This document shows positions 20,841 through 33,500 of a stretch of DNA of 64,000 nt, one piece after another. The notes under the pieces were generated by a model, which saw only the letters and a list, made by a program, of their open reading frames with translations, had not been told where the DNA came from and made no database searches. Location of the stretch: the NCBI GenBank assembly GCA_963669975.1, contig CAVLJG010000005.1, forward strand, positions 47,258,815-47,322,814, read 5' to 3'. The DNA is from Acanthoscelides obtectus. Lineage: Eukaryota > Arthropoda > Insecta > Coleoptera > Chrysomelidae. The translations under genes were made by a program, and so were the position numbers. Each line of letters begins with the position of its first letter. The stretch's first letter is position 1.

Positions 20841-23800
20841 TTAATAAAACTGGAATCCACCCATAGGGACCGACTGATCGGCGCTAAATTGATACTGTTG
20901 ACTGTCTGTGTCAATAGAGGGGGCAAGGTTAGCGTCCTCCTCCTCTTCTGTGCTGAAAAAGTGATCGATGATGTCGAACGACTTCTGGTAGATTTCCATG
21001 TTTTCGTGCGCCTGGAGAAATTCTATCTTGTCTAGACCTAAAATATAGTAGAGAATAGAATAATTGCACATTACATACCTAGTTTTTAGAATTTTGCAAC
21101 CGGAATTGTCAGATCGCAATTTGTTACGTGAAGCATGGAGGTACGCATTCTTCAGTTTCATAATTCAACCATTATGGATGCTCTACTAGTTTTTGCTGCC
21201 AGTTGGTTGATAGCGATCAGTGGAACTGAGTCAAATGACGAACTCGTTTCTTAATGTATTCAAAGAGCTGATGAAATGTTGCAATGCAACTTACCAAAAC
21301 AATCCTCGATGAGCCGCGCATACGGATTGATACGTTTATTATGCAACTTAGCATCCTGTTCGCCCACCTTCAGTATATTCTCCAGCCCATTCAGCGCCAC
21401 CTGCACAATCTTGGCGTCCATAACCGTGAGAAGATCAGAAAGGGGGCCGATGCAACCCTGGGACACCAGGTAACGAATCTGGTCGGGGGTGCCGCCACTG
21501 GTGGCGTTCGTGATGGCCCACGCGGCCTCTTTCCGCGTTTTGAACTCGGCTTCGCTCAGGATCTCGATCAGGACTGGGAAGATGTTAGCGTCTATCACAG
21601 CCTAAGGAAGAAATATCCGCGAATTATATTGACGGTATATCTGTCGTACACTTATCGTAAAAACGGCAGCAGTTCATAAAATGGATTATTATCCATTGGT
21701 CATATATTGATAGTCTAATCACATTAGACGAAAATATCGCTGGTTCGTGAAATAATTGTTAAGTCTGGTTTTATTGATGCAAGTTGTTCGAGGGGCTATT
21801 CAAAACATGAACGCATAAAATGGTTACACCCATTTTTCTGGGAAAACTTTTGGGATTCAATCGAAAGTCTTGGCAGGAACGAAAAAACTCTTCAAATAAG
21901 ATTTTTAGGTATTTATGAGACCTACAGAATATCACATGTAAAAAGATCCCACTAATAGTAAAAAAGTTACGGCCGAAAACCGAGCCAAAATGGCACTTGT
22001 TGCTAATGCGACCATAATTTCACCTAGTTTCTTGAAACAAATTCAAACATTTCATATTTGAAAGTAACTGAACAGATTCGCTACGATATTCGAAAAAACA
22101 TACGTTATTATACACATTTTAAAACAAAGTGGATGTGTCTACCACCTTTTGTTGCAAAGAAAAAGATTACTTACAAATACGAAATGTTTGAATTTGTTTA
22201 GAAGAAAAAAAAGTAACCCTCCGTTTTTCGCATAAAAATAACAATTATCTTTCGGACTGGCTCCACACTCTTTTGCTATAATTGAATTTTGTATTAATAT
22301 CTTAATTTTTATATTGATTTTGTTCCAAATTAATTAGTTATACTTGATTGTTGGACTTTCTTTTGCAGTAACAGAAACTCTCTCATACTTCAAAATTATT
22401 TTCTACTTTTTTGTTCAATTTGCTTTTAAAACGTGTTTTTTAAACTGTAATTTATTTTCTGAATTTTCAGTCTCAAAGCACCAACAAAAATACTTATCAT
22501 GAAGAGGTTTTTGGTATTTATTTTTTTTAATTTCGAAATTTTCAAGAATTTTTCAAAATTTACTAGTTTTCTCAAAATTTTCTATTTTTTGCAACATTTT
22601 CAAATCTTGAAATTCTTTCCCAAATTTCCGAATTTTGCCAATTATTTTTCAAACTTCTAAATCCGATGTTTTTTCCAAATTTCAAAATTCATTTTCAAAT
22701 TCTATTTTTTTCCAAGATTATTGTATTGTCATCGGCACTTGACCGCTGTGCAAATTTTCAAGTTAATCAGACTTCTTAAAATTGGTGAAAATTAGGTTGA
22801 AAGAATCCTTTACATACATACATATAGTTTATTCACTGAAACAAGGCTGTTACGTCATATTTAGTAAATTTGAATGCCAACCTTAATGCAAAATAGATCC
22901 TAAATTGGTACGTATAGTTTGAATTTCCCAGGTACATTTATATTGGTAACAAATGGTGTTCTGTGTTGAGACATTGTTGCAAAGCTCGTCAGATAATTAC
23001 GCCAACGGCTGTTGATTATTTTCGTTTTTTTGCCTCAATATTTTCATTGTTATTTTATAGAAAGTTTTTTTCAAATCTTTAATATGTCATTTTAAGCATT
23101 TTGCTAAAATGCCGAAACCTCTGGGTCGAGAAGCAAAAGAATTCGCTATTCTTTCACGAAATATTTTGAGACCGAACGAGATCATGGGCCTCCAGTATCG
23201 CCTTTACAGTCCGGAAGAGAGGTATTAGGTAGTAAATAGAATTCATACTAGCTTTAGCGTTTAGAAAACATACAAGTAGGTTTTGTAAAACGTCCTAGGA
23301 TCTAGTAGTTTTAATTAACGTGGCAACCATGTGCGTCACTGTCATTATTTGACGTTGTGACGTAACTGCTTTGATTCAGTGAATAAACTGACTATATCTA
23401 CCACTGCTATACTATACTACTATATGACAAGCTAATAAAAGCGCGTTACAAATATGTTTTTGAATGAATTTCTTAATTTAAAATAGGGATTAGAGGGCCT
23501 TCTTACGCAAATCATAGATGTATTCCCTAGGTTGAGAGGTATTTTAGAAGCAATCCACCTTATTCAAAAGATCCATTACCTCATAAACGCCTTGCGATTG
23601 CGATTAGTAAAATCGGGCCCAAGTGGAATTCGTAAAGCTTTATATTTATATCTATACCTGGATCTGCTGTCGGTTGCCCGCTGTAATATTACTTATGGTC
23701 CAGCATGCTTCTTTGCGCACGCTCTCCTTAGTAGACGACAGTAGATGCAACAGACACGGCAGTGCTGAACAGTTCAGTACCACCTGCGTCTGCACATCGT

Positions 23801-26800
23801 CGCCAGTGACTATGTTGCCGACCGCCCGTAGTGCCGCAGATACTACGTTTGGTTGCTGCGCCATCAAAAGTTCCACTAAGCGGCGACACACGCCTGCATC
23901 TACGACCACCTAGAATTAGACAAAATGTCGTAAAGTAGGTTAACTCAGTACTTTCCATGCAACACTATAATAATAATATATTTTCTCATCAATTATAAAT
24001 TGTGAATAAAGTAATATGCCACAAAAGGAAAATATCCTTGTGGATAACATTCTAACACATATATTATATAACACAGTAGTTTCAATAAATTGATTGATAA
24101 AGACTATAAAAAGTCTATATAATCTAAGCATAATACATATATTAATTTTGTATCATAGATTAGTAATATGAAAAGATTTATATGTTAAAGTTTCCATAAA
24201 CTACATCATGCTTATATCAGTATTCAATATCCACTTGTATAAATCTATTTTTAATGATGATATTCAGTTTTTTCTAATATATGTTGGTAAGTTATGATAT
24301 AAATTTGGACCCAAGTATATAAATGATTTCAACATTATTTCCTTTTTTGGTGTTGCAATAATTACTTGTTTATTTTTTTTCTATTATCATATTCATAATT
24401 TTTATAAATGGTCAAATGTTTGTTTTTATGGAAATCTAATATAACATTACGCCAAAATAATCTTTTTATATTCAAAAGCGTCGATTCTATTAACAGCAAT
24501 TTGGAGGCATATTATAAATTTTCGTTGTGAATTGTGTTTATGAATAATTCATCTATCCGGCAACACTGCTTATATCTCTGACCAAATAAGGACAGCACGT
24601 GTTCAGACGCCATCAGATGATTTAGATCACATCTCTTTCTTCCTCTAATTTATTTGCCTGATATGTCTTCTCTTGGTGTTACTACTATTTGGTTGAATAT
24701 TGTCATTTCCTGTAGAGAAATCAATAGCTTTCCTGTTAGCAACTTTCTCAGATAATCTCACCTCACTTCAAGACGCCTCACATGCCAATGTGTTCCATTT
24801 GAAGAGTGAGATGAGATTCCTCACTTCCCCTTGCCCATGAACCATGTGCTTCGCTGAACAGATGATTATTTGTTGGTTATGTTTATAGATTTTATGGCGA
24901 TTTGGCGAATTTTTGTTAATATTTTACAAATCCTTGTTTAGATATGCACAGATAATATGGAAAAAAGTCACAGAACACTGAAATTTGATGTTCTAAATAC
25001 ATGTTCTGCACTTGTGAGATTGGAATCTCACTTGACCAATCCTCCTGACATCTTAGAAAAATCTCTCATCACTTGTGCAGTGAGTCACTCAAAAGGAAAG
25101 CTACTATTATCACTTCCGCGTTGCTATAGATGTTTCTAAAAAGTACATTTGAACCGTTGAAAACCAGCATGGTGTATGTCCATATATCAGCAAAATCACG
25201 TTAATGTGAAATGTGTGCGTTCATTTACTGAACAAGTTCCCTATACTAGCGTCTTTGTACGGTGCATGTACCATGGCAACCAAGGGACAGATGACGACAC
25301 ATATTAATTGTAAGTTTAAGTAGTTGGCCACATTACGCATGCATTTTTCGCGCAATTCATTTGAGCATTTTCTGTTGGAATGTGTTAACCAATGCAAGTA
25401 AAATTAAATCTAATCATCTTCAGACACAAAAATAGGTGAATATGTGATGTTTACCTGAATCTTTTCATTTGGTCCATCTGACAGATAGCTGAGAGCCCAG
25501 CAAGTGTCTGACAACACATCAGCATCAGTGTGCAGTAAAAATCTAGCCAAAACAGGCAAGCAGGGTGAAACTTTTGCAAAATCTGGAGGCGGGTTCTTCC
25601 CCCTACATAGATTCGAAATGGCCCAGACTGCATTTCTAGTCATTGTCAATCTTATTGATTTGCTAACTAGTCTGAAAAATTCAAGATCCAAATGTTATAC
25701 AAGTTTTGTGAATTTAGAGAAACAAAATTGCTTTTTCATTCACAAATCTGGTCAATTAATCTGTGGTACAGATATTAATGTTATCAGTTTATTTTTGTGA
25801 AGGTCACTATGAAACCAGTGCTTAAGGCTTGAATTTTAACAATCCTATTTAGCAAATTGCAAAATGAAATGATTCTGGATTGCATTCCAAGCTTAAATTC
25901 ATCAGCAATACTTACTGTAGCAGAGGTACTAATATTCCTGATTCTAAGACAAAATCTCTGCATACTGGTGAATCTCCAGCAATATTACCCAATGCCCAAA
26001 CAGCTTGTTCCTTAAAACAAGATAACATCAGCACTATTGTATGATACAACATTGGATACATTATCTTTCAAATAAATGAGAGTTTTAAAGTTAATGAATT
26101 ACCTGAACATCTTCATATGAACTTCCTAAAAGAGCTATGAATATTGGAACTGCCCCTGCTTCTACGACCATTCTCGTCTGTTGTGAAGTTCCTGATGCTA
26201 TGTTTGTCAAAGCCCATGCTGCTTCAAACTAAAAAAAAAACACCAATGGGTTGTTGTTGACAAATTTTTAAATCTCTATCATAATAGTCGACCATATCAA
26301 ATTGTTGGAAAACCCAGTACCAGAAATATTAGTTATTATTATTGACGTCAAGATTTCTCAAACTTTTTACTTTTTAAACAGATTATTGAACTTCATACAA
26401 AGCTACTTTCTATTTGTAATAAACCAAGATGGTCCTTAATGCTTACCTGTAATGTACAATTTTGAGTATTCTGTAAAAATTCAACAAATCTAGGCACAAT
26501 CCCCGTCTGTATAACCTCATCTATTGCTGGGTTTGGTTCCCTGCTAAGAATCTTCCTAAATTTCTGTGTTGCAGCCAGTTGAAGCTCTGGATCTGAACTG
26601 TAGAGATCTGCAACCATGTCTGGGGTAACACCTGCTGAAGCTGGTGAAGGTACATCACCACTGAGGTCAAACTGAAAATTAACAATCCTTAAAAATATTC
26701 TCAACAAAAAAATCACATATCCCTGAAATGCATAGTGTCTGACCGATGATGAATTGTACCTTTTTTTTCTACAAATATATCACTACATTTGATTTTATAA

Positions 26801-29612
26801 GAATTAAATATTTTCACTTCAGTTTCCTGATTACTGACATACTAAAAATGGATAACCTATATGACAAGTGATATCTGATATTGGTTGTTTCTCACTTGTT
26901 GAATATTTCGAAATGCAAAGGTTGATTAACAAATTAAACTAAAGTTAGCATGCTGCAATTTTAAATAACATTATTATTTACCTAGTATTCTTTACTTATC
27001 ATTTACTTAGGGAGGGAAAAGCTACTTCCCAGTTGGGCATTATGGTCAATAATAACGATTTCTCCAGTTAGTAAAAAAACTTATTTTATAAACTTTGGAG
27101 GCAACGTTTTGCCACTTCTTCTTATGTCAAAATATCAAAACTTCTAAAATAACCCATTGTACTCTTAGCATCTTCCTTCAACTTTGTATAAAGCATAATA
27201 TTGAGTTACTGTGATGCACATCATCAGTATTTAATGAAATACATTGTTGTTTCATTTCCATTCACATTTTGAAAATGTTTTAATTAATTTGATACAGACT
27301 GTCAACATTATATTTAATTATATCTACAAGCACTGCTGTGCTATACCACTTTCAAAACAACAAAAAAAGGCGTCAACTAAGTTGACTCTGTATTTCTCAC
27401 GCTACTCTGTCATAACTTTGTAAAATATTGTTTGGCTTGAGTTAGCCTGAGAAAAAAGTCAGCTACAAACATATATAACAAAAAATTAAATGGCCTTCCT
27501 CCTCCCCCTGAGAGAAATTACTGCAGGCGCACACCGTCGTTGCGATGACCGATCCCGCGTGAATGACGATATTGGCCTTTACCACGTACAGCGCAAACAG
27601 CTCGCATCAGAGTGCGAAAGCGATTGCTGACCATGACGTACGACCACCAACGATGACACTTGTCCATAGAGGGATCACGTCCCTCGGATCGACACACGAC
27701 TGTATGAGATATTTCTAAGTTTTCAGGGTAAATGTATAGGGACATCTATGTTGAGGGAAACAGGCCTAATATGTGGGGTAAGAGGCATATAAACATCAAA
27801 AAATTGAGGTATATCCTCCCTCACCCGCCGCAACCCTTTACTTCCAAAAGGCCAAAAATGATCAGTAAAAAAAAACGAGGTTTGAGCTTTTTTTTTGTTT
27901 TAGACTTTTGTCTCTGCCACCACTGGACTATTTTTCAAAAACTACAAAGTTTTGCCATAGTAGCAACATTGTGTAAAAATCTCATCCAAATCTTTGCAGT
28001 ACTTCTCAAGTTATATGCAGTTATATGATTAGTGGACAGACTGCAAGACAGACTGATGGAAATGAGTGACATGACTTTTTGGGATGTACATGTCATATAA
28101 CATATAAAAAAACAATATCTCATTTTCGAAAATTTTCGCAAATACAATACTTTCCTGCCAGTAGGTGTGGGAACTAACATGTACGTCTATCAGCTTACAC
28201 AAACCAATGTCCACATGTGAGGGCTGGCTGCATATGGATGACTCGCCAGAAACCGTAAAATTATACATCAGTAAATATCTATGTTCATTAATACACATGT
28301 TCAATAAATATTTCATGACAGATCCTGGTAAATGCTAGGCATGTAGCAACCACCTTAAGGGTTTATTGTGAACAGATTTACTTTGAGATCTTTCAAAACC
28401 CCCAAAATGGTAAGCTGCAATTTTATAAGCAATACCTTTCTGCACAACAAATGCCCGAATATTTGTAAAAATTATGCAATACAATCAAATTATCATAATT
28501 CTTTATATTTATTGTGCCACTAAATGAAACTGAATATGCTTGAAATACTATTTACAGATGAAAACGTTTTGGTCACCACAGTTGTCATCGCAAGCTGTCA
28601 TCAATGTCAGAAAGATTATCTGTGTTGGCCATTTCTACTTAGCATGTTAATGATAAAATTGGGGTGATTTGTTTTATTTGTTCTAACTATCAATAAACAA
28701 TGCAAAATAGTGATTGCTTCCTCGAATTACAGCACAATCACAGAAACAAACTTTATCAAGGCAACAGGTTGCTCTGAACTGCTCTGCTGCTTGTAGATTA
28801 CATGTCAGATTTCACAAAAAAAAAAAACATCTTCAATAGCCAAATTTTATATTATTATTACCTATAAATCGAGATACTAGACACATTTAAAGGGATCATT
28901 GAAAATAAAGATAGATAGCAGCAGCACAGCAGTTTGGTGAAACTTGTTGCCTATACTGAGTATTTTACTTGTCTGTGATTGTGCTGTAACTAGAAGAGGC
29001 AAAATTATTATTTTACATTTTTAATTCATAATATTTATCACAAATAAACCAAATCATCCAAATTCTAATATCAAAATGCTGAATAGATACTGTAAGCAAA
29101 TAAAAATCCTTTAGACATTGAGGACAGCTTGTGAAGACAACTGCTACAGTGAAATAAAAAATTAAATCCACAGATGAATGTTCCTCAAGGAAGCATCATC
29201 GTTTCATGATTTCCAGGGAAGCATCAAGGAATGTCTATAAATGTGACTCTTAGTGACCACAGAAACAAAGAGGATTATCAGCATGGTGTCAAATTATTAT
29301 GATAATAGAATATTAAAATGATTGCTGACAATGCTTATCTATGAACTCTAATGTTGTTAACACTGCACAGTATCCAAGATATCATTTTCTCTGATTTAGA
29401 ACTTGTGTAGGATTCACTAGCTAAACTTAACATACCTCTGATGGTTCATCTTCAGGCAGAAGTTGATTCACCTGTACGTTCCTTCGTTTATTCAACTGTT
29501 GATCTCGCTTCAACTTCCTCAGCTGTACTCCTTCCTCCTCCCTGCGTCTCCTCAATTCCACACTGTCCACTGCAGTGTTCTTATAACGGTTCTTAAACCC
29601 TGAACTGGACAT
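20841..29612 (-). CDS. Kap-alpha1: Importin subunit alpha (KPNA1/5/6, Kap-alpha1 class), complete
   Basis: Nuclear-import adaptor: it binds classical NLS cargo and docks on importin beta. Coding exons (minus): 29612-29436, 26671-26447, 26228-26103, 26010-25916, 25671-25455, 23909-23658, 21601-21295, 21037-20841. All have GT-AG borders and together code 531 aa; the family is about 530-540. Residues 1-59 are the importin-beta-binding domain (FKNRYKN, ELRRRREEEGVQLRK, NKRRNV). Armadillo repeats follow with the NLS-groove Trp/Asn pattern (AAWALTNIASG, AVWALGNIAGDS, AVWAISNLCRG, CWALSYLSDG, ACWTISNITAG, AAWAITNATSG). The C-terminus is GLDKIEFLQAHEN to GGFQFY. The Arg/Glu-rich start and the C-terminus favour the alpha-1 class over KPNA2 or KPNA3/4. 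A splice acceptor directly precedes the ATG, implying a 5' UTR exon. Confidence 0.97.
22824..23397. mobile_element. MITE-like element with about 40-bp inverted ends (Kap-alpha1 intron 6)
   Basis: Ends begin TATAGTTTATTCACTGAA (22824) and, inverted, TATAGTCAGTTTATTCACTG (23397). The similarity extends through GTTACGTCA. A small ORF at 23110-23229 starts MPKPLGREAKEF and may be a transposase N-terminal scrap. Intron DNA from 21,602 to 22,823 shows no gene. An imperfect 35-bp inverted repeat is present at 22,030-22,065 and 22,168-22,205. Confidence 0.6.
23940..24545 (-). mobile_element. LINE 3'-end fragment, copy 1 (Kap-alpha1 intron 5)
   Basis: Aligns over about 600 bp with 56,560-57,420 in the same orientation, sharing ATGCCACAAAAGGAAAATAT, TTTTGTATCATAGATTA and GTATTCAATATCCAC. 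The longer copy contains reverse-transcriptase text on the minus strand, so this piece is a 5'-truncated copy. Stretch 24,546-25,454 holds no recognised feature. Confidence 0.6.
27365..27480 (+). repeat. Unclassified interspersed repeat, copy 2 (TCAAGTAGGTTGACT family)
   Basis: Carries CGTCAACTAAGTTGACTCTG, then CACGCTAC, GTCATAACTTTG and CTGAGAAAAAAGTCA, a diverged copy of the repeat at 20.3, 35.8 and 44.3 kb. A GC-richer stretch at 27,520-27,710 follows and was not identified. Confidence 0.45.
27810..28185 (-). repeat. Unclassified interspersed repeat, copy in Kap-alpha1 intron 1
   Basis: Minus-strand sequence contains ATGTTATATGACATGTACAT, ATAACTTGAGAAGTACTGCA, GATGAGATTTTTACACAATG and CAGTGGTGGCAGAGACAAA, in order. 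Related copies are at 31,430-31,520 and 31,680-31,860 (plus), 35,300-35,420 (plus) and 48,320-48,520 (minus). Confidence 0.6.
28553..29150. repeat. Long imperfect foldback (about 240-bp arms) in Kap-alpha1 intron 1
   Basis: The left arm 28,553-28,800 pairs with the right arm 28,915-29,150 around a loop of about 115 bp. Matching landmarks: CACAGTTGTCATCGCAAGCT against its inverse near 29,125-29,150, GATTTGTTTTATTTGT against 29,050, and TTACAGCACAATCACAGA (28,727) against its inverse at 28,974-28,991. No coding sequence was found. The transcript of this intron could form a long hairpin. Confidence 0.7.
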
Positions 29613-29858
29613 CTGAAAACGTACCGAATGATTCACAAGCAGATGGCGAGGTGGTAATTGTGTATAAATGCTATCTTTGAGGAAAATCATGTGGTATGTA
29701 ATTATTCAATATGGAAGAACATGGAAATCACCAGCGAAAATGTACCATTTTTCGCCTGGTGCTGTCAAAAAATGCGGAGAGGTGCTACCATCGACGCAGC
29801 TCCATATTAAGCTAGTACACGCTACAAATACGTTTAACGGATGGATTTGGTACTTACT

Positions 29859-30558
29859 TTTAGCGTATTATCTATAAAATGGTGGGTTCATGCAAGACTT
29901 AACTTAAGAAAATGAGCATTTAAAGCGCATGCGCGGCCAGGATTGCGAATGTAGCAATGGCGACAATAATAATAATAAGACCTCTTAATATATTAGTTTC
30001 ATAGCACCATTACCTTGTTTTAATGTAAAGTTCTAAAGTTGTAAAGGCTAAAATGAGATTTTCTAGACTAGTGACAGATTTGGGAACTTTTTGTTTCGAA
30101 AACTCCCAAACACTAAAAAAGTCAAATATCCCTAAACATGCCCGATAAATTTGAACATCACATTCAAATATCTTTACAAAACGATAAAATTTGTTGCTGA
30201 TAAAGATGTTATATCAATATGATCAATACAAACTTAACAACGACTTGCAAATACATGCACTTGTTGTTCTAAAAAATAAATCAGAAAATTGTTGTAAGAG
30301 CGTGTAGATTTCTGTAATTATTCGTTGACAGGTGAGTAGATGACAGATTTGACGTTTGTCATGCAGACTTTTGTTGATAGATGTGATGTTTTGTATTTTT
30401 AAAACACAAATGGCACTATATTTCAAATAATACTATTCTACATAAATCGATAAACGCCGACAGTACATTTAAATGATTTTTTTTCTGAGCGATTGCCGTA
30501 ACCGACTCAATTATCAACTTAGGAATTGCGTAATTCTTGTAACATTCCAAAAATAAAG
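29859..30558. promoter_or_regulatory. Divergent promoter interval between Kap-alpha1 and KIF3B
   Basis: The two genes are transcribed away from each other. On the minus strand a strong donor (GTAAGTAC, 29,858-29,851) preceded by non-coding DNA could end a 5' UTR exon that splices to the acceptor just before the importin ATG. On the plus strand the kinesin ATG is at 30559. No convincing TATA box or initiator can be assigned. The tract 29,965-29,985 is (AAT)n. Confidence 0.45.
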
Positions 30559-33500
30559 ATGACTTCGACGGAAGAGGAGGTACACACCCCTGAGGTATGT
30601 TTTTTCAAAAACCACCCTTCAGAATTAATGATTAACACTCTTTTCCAGAGAAACGGCAGCAATGAATCTGTGCAAGTGATAGTACGATGTAGACCATTAA
30701 GTGAAAAAGAAATCCAGGCACAATGCACCACTGTAGTGAAAATGTACCCCTCTAGAGGTGTTATCGAAGTAGAAAACCCCAAAGCTAGAAGCGAGAACGA
30801 AAAAAATAAAATATTTACTTATGATTCTGTGTATGATGAAAGGTAAAAGAATTTCATTCATTTCGACCCTGAGATCACATGAGAACAATATTTATCTATA
30901 TTTCATGGGCCAACTGGTTTATTTCTGGGTGTATTCACCTTCACCCACAAGTACATCTTGTTTATGTTATGAAATTTCTTGTAATGGCTTATTACCAAAT
31001 ACTGGCATGCCCAAGAAATTATTTTTTTAATGCAAATTTTCAATTTTTGGCTTCTGTAACTACAAACAGATAAAAATTGATGGACTATGTGAATTTGGAA
31101 TGCTGATGGCTGTAAAGTAATCCTAAAGCATTGAGATGTCCTATTTTAACTGGCATGAGATTTATCCAAAGGATAGTTTTTAGCATTAATTAGTGTATTC
31201 TAGGAGAAGATAGCCAACCATATTCCAGCATCCAAAAAGGGGTCTGAAAGATACTAGTGCAATATATTAAACAGTTGCAGAATACAAAATGAATTTTAAA
31301 ATCTACTTTGAGAAGAGACAAAGGACTTTGTTTGGTTCACTATGGTTACATAGGTGTCACAAGAATCTTCAATCCTTTATTCCCCATGCCTACTAGTGGG
31401 GAAGTATTGTAAATTCATAAATTTTCAAAAATGAGATATTATTTCCTTCAGATGTTATATGACATGTACATCACAAAAAACCATGTCACTCATTTCTGTC
31501 CATCCATCTCTATGTTTATATTATATAACAATAGTCATTATAGAGGAATAGTGAAATTACTATCTGAATAGTCAAAAAGATATCTTGGAGATTTATGTTT
31601 TCGATCAGTAATAGAGAAGCAATGTTTGAACTTTAAAACATTTTCTTTCATCCAGTAATGTGGCAGAGTTTTTTACTTTCCATGCCTACTGGAAAATGAG
31701 ATATTATGTTTTTTGGATGTTATATGACATGTACATCACAAAAAACCATGTCACTCGTTTCCGTAAGTCTGTCTGCCTGTCTCTGGGGGTGTCTGCGAAT
31801 TTGTATCCGCCTGTAACTTGAGAAGTGCAGCTCGGATTCAGTGGCAGATTCAGAGGGAGGGCGCATTGCTTTTGTAATCCAACACCATTGTGTTACTTTC
31901 TGACACATCATGGCGACAGAAGCATACTAACTATAAGTTATAGCTATAGGAACTGAGCGTTGCGATTTTTTGGTATCCTTTGGTATTCCAAATGCTGACC
32001 CCCTCTTTGACATCACTTGTTTACAGCACAATTCTTACGATTTATAAGAATATACGAGTCTTGTGACTTGTGACAAATCTAAATCTGGGTACCTAATATA
32101 TTAGCTATACAGATTGCACTTAAAAGGTGATTTATGTTCTGTTTATTGCTCAATAGTAATTTGAAAAGTGTGTAAAGCTTGACTGATTTTGTTCGGGATT
32201 GGTGTTGCAGCGAAGCACTATGTTAGATGAACGCCTAAATTGGAAATAGACATTTATGAGATTTGTTTAGTGGTGCGCCTGTGGCCTGTCCAGAAACTGC
32301 GTCGATCGATGCTCAAAGTCAATACCACACGTCTCGCATCTCTTGTCGCGTATGTTATTTATGTTGCTATATTAACACGCAAAAAGAAGGTGGTAGACAA
32401 GGACTAGTCTACCGAGGCGGTACCACCAAGCTATGCAGCAGTTATCTTCAAAAAAAAAGAAATTAATGATGGTGGATCCCTCGAGTACTAAGAATTCCGG
32501 ATGTAAACTCACTCCATTCTCGGAATGGACGGGTGGAGGGTGGACTCGAGGCAACATCGAAGATAAAATTTGTTTCGAGAACATCTGCGGGATTAACAGC
32601 AACATTGATGCTGTACATCAATACTTGCAATCCAATCGTCCTGCCATGCTTTTCTTGGCGGAGACAAAAATCTCAGAGTCCGCACCGATTAAACATCTAA
32701 ACTTCCCAAATTACGAGGTGCATTCCAATCTGAGAAAGACCGGGGGAGTTGTGGTCTTTGTCCGCAGCAGTCTTTCCTGCTGCAGAGATGTTTCTCTGGA
32801 ATCAGACCGGAAGGACATTCTGTGGCTTCGCCTCAACTCCAAAACATCCCCCAAATTTATTTGTTGCCTTTATCGCTCTCCCTCGGACCATAACTGGGAT
32901 GACCTTCTTGAAGACCTCGCCGTCAAGATCGACTTCCTGAACATCGATCACCCCGCTTCACAGGTAGTTCTCCTCGGTGATTTCAATGACCATAATTTGC
33001 TTTGGTTGGGCTCAAACCAGACTGATACAGCAGTTGAAGCGTTCGCTCTTACTCAAGGGCTGACCGAGCTGATGACGGGCCCTACTTTTTTCCCCCGCGT
33101 CTCGTCACATGCCAGTAGCCTGCTGGATCTCTTTCTAACCACGCATCCTGTCCCTTACAGCACTGCTGTCCTGTCCCCCCTGGTAGCTCAGACCACGGTG
33201 TTCTGGAGGTTAGGTTTCGGTCAGAACCCGCTGAGGCAGCAGAAACTCGCACAGGCCGCAAAATTTGGCATTACGGACATGCCGACTGAGATGGGGTCAG
33301 AGACTTCTTTTCTACCTTTCCTTGGAGAGATGTCTGTTTCACTGACGCGGATGCGTCCGCTGTCTGTCCTTCGATAACTAAAATTATCCACGTCGGAATG
33401 GAGGAATCCATCCCTCATACAGTGAAAGTGCCTAAACCAGTCAGTCTTTCTGGATGCTGGCCAATCAGATTGAAAAGAAACTTTCACACAGCAGCCTTCC

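Noticed and set aside
24570..25140. Stretch with short inverted words (GTGAGATT, AATCTCAC) considered as a foldback
   Set aside because: The matches are short and scattered, and no arm longer than about 15 bp could be followed.
27518..27745. 75-codon minus ORF in GC-richer DNA (27,520-27,710) considered as a captured exon
   Set aside because: No recognisable domain or splice sites; it adjoins a repeat copy and is probably part of an unidentified element.
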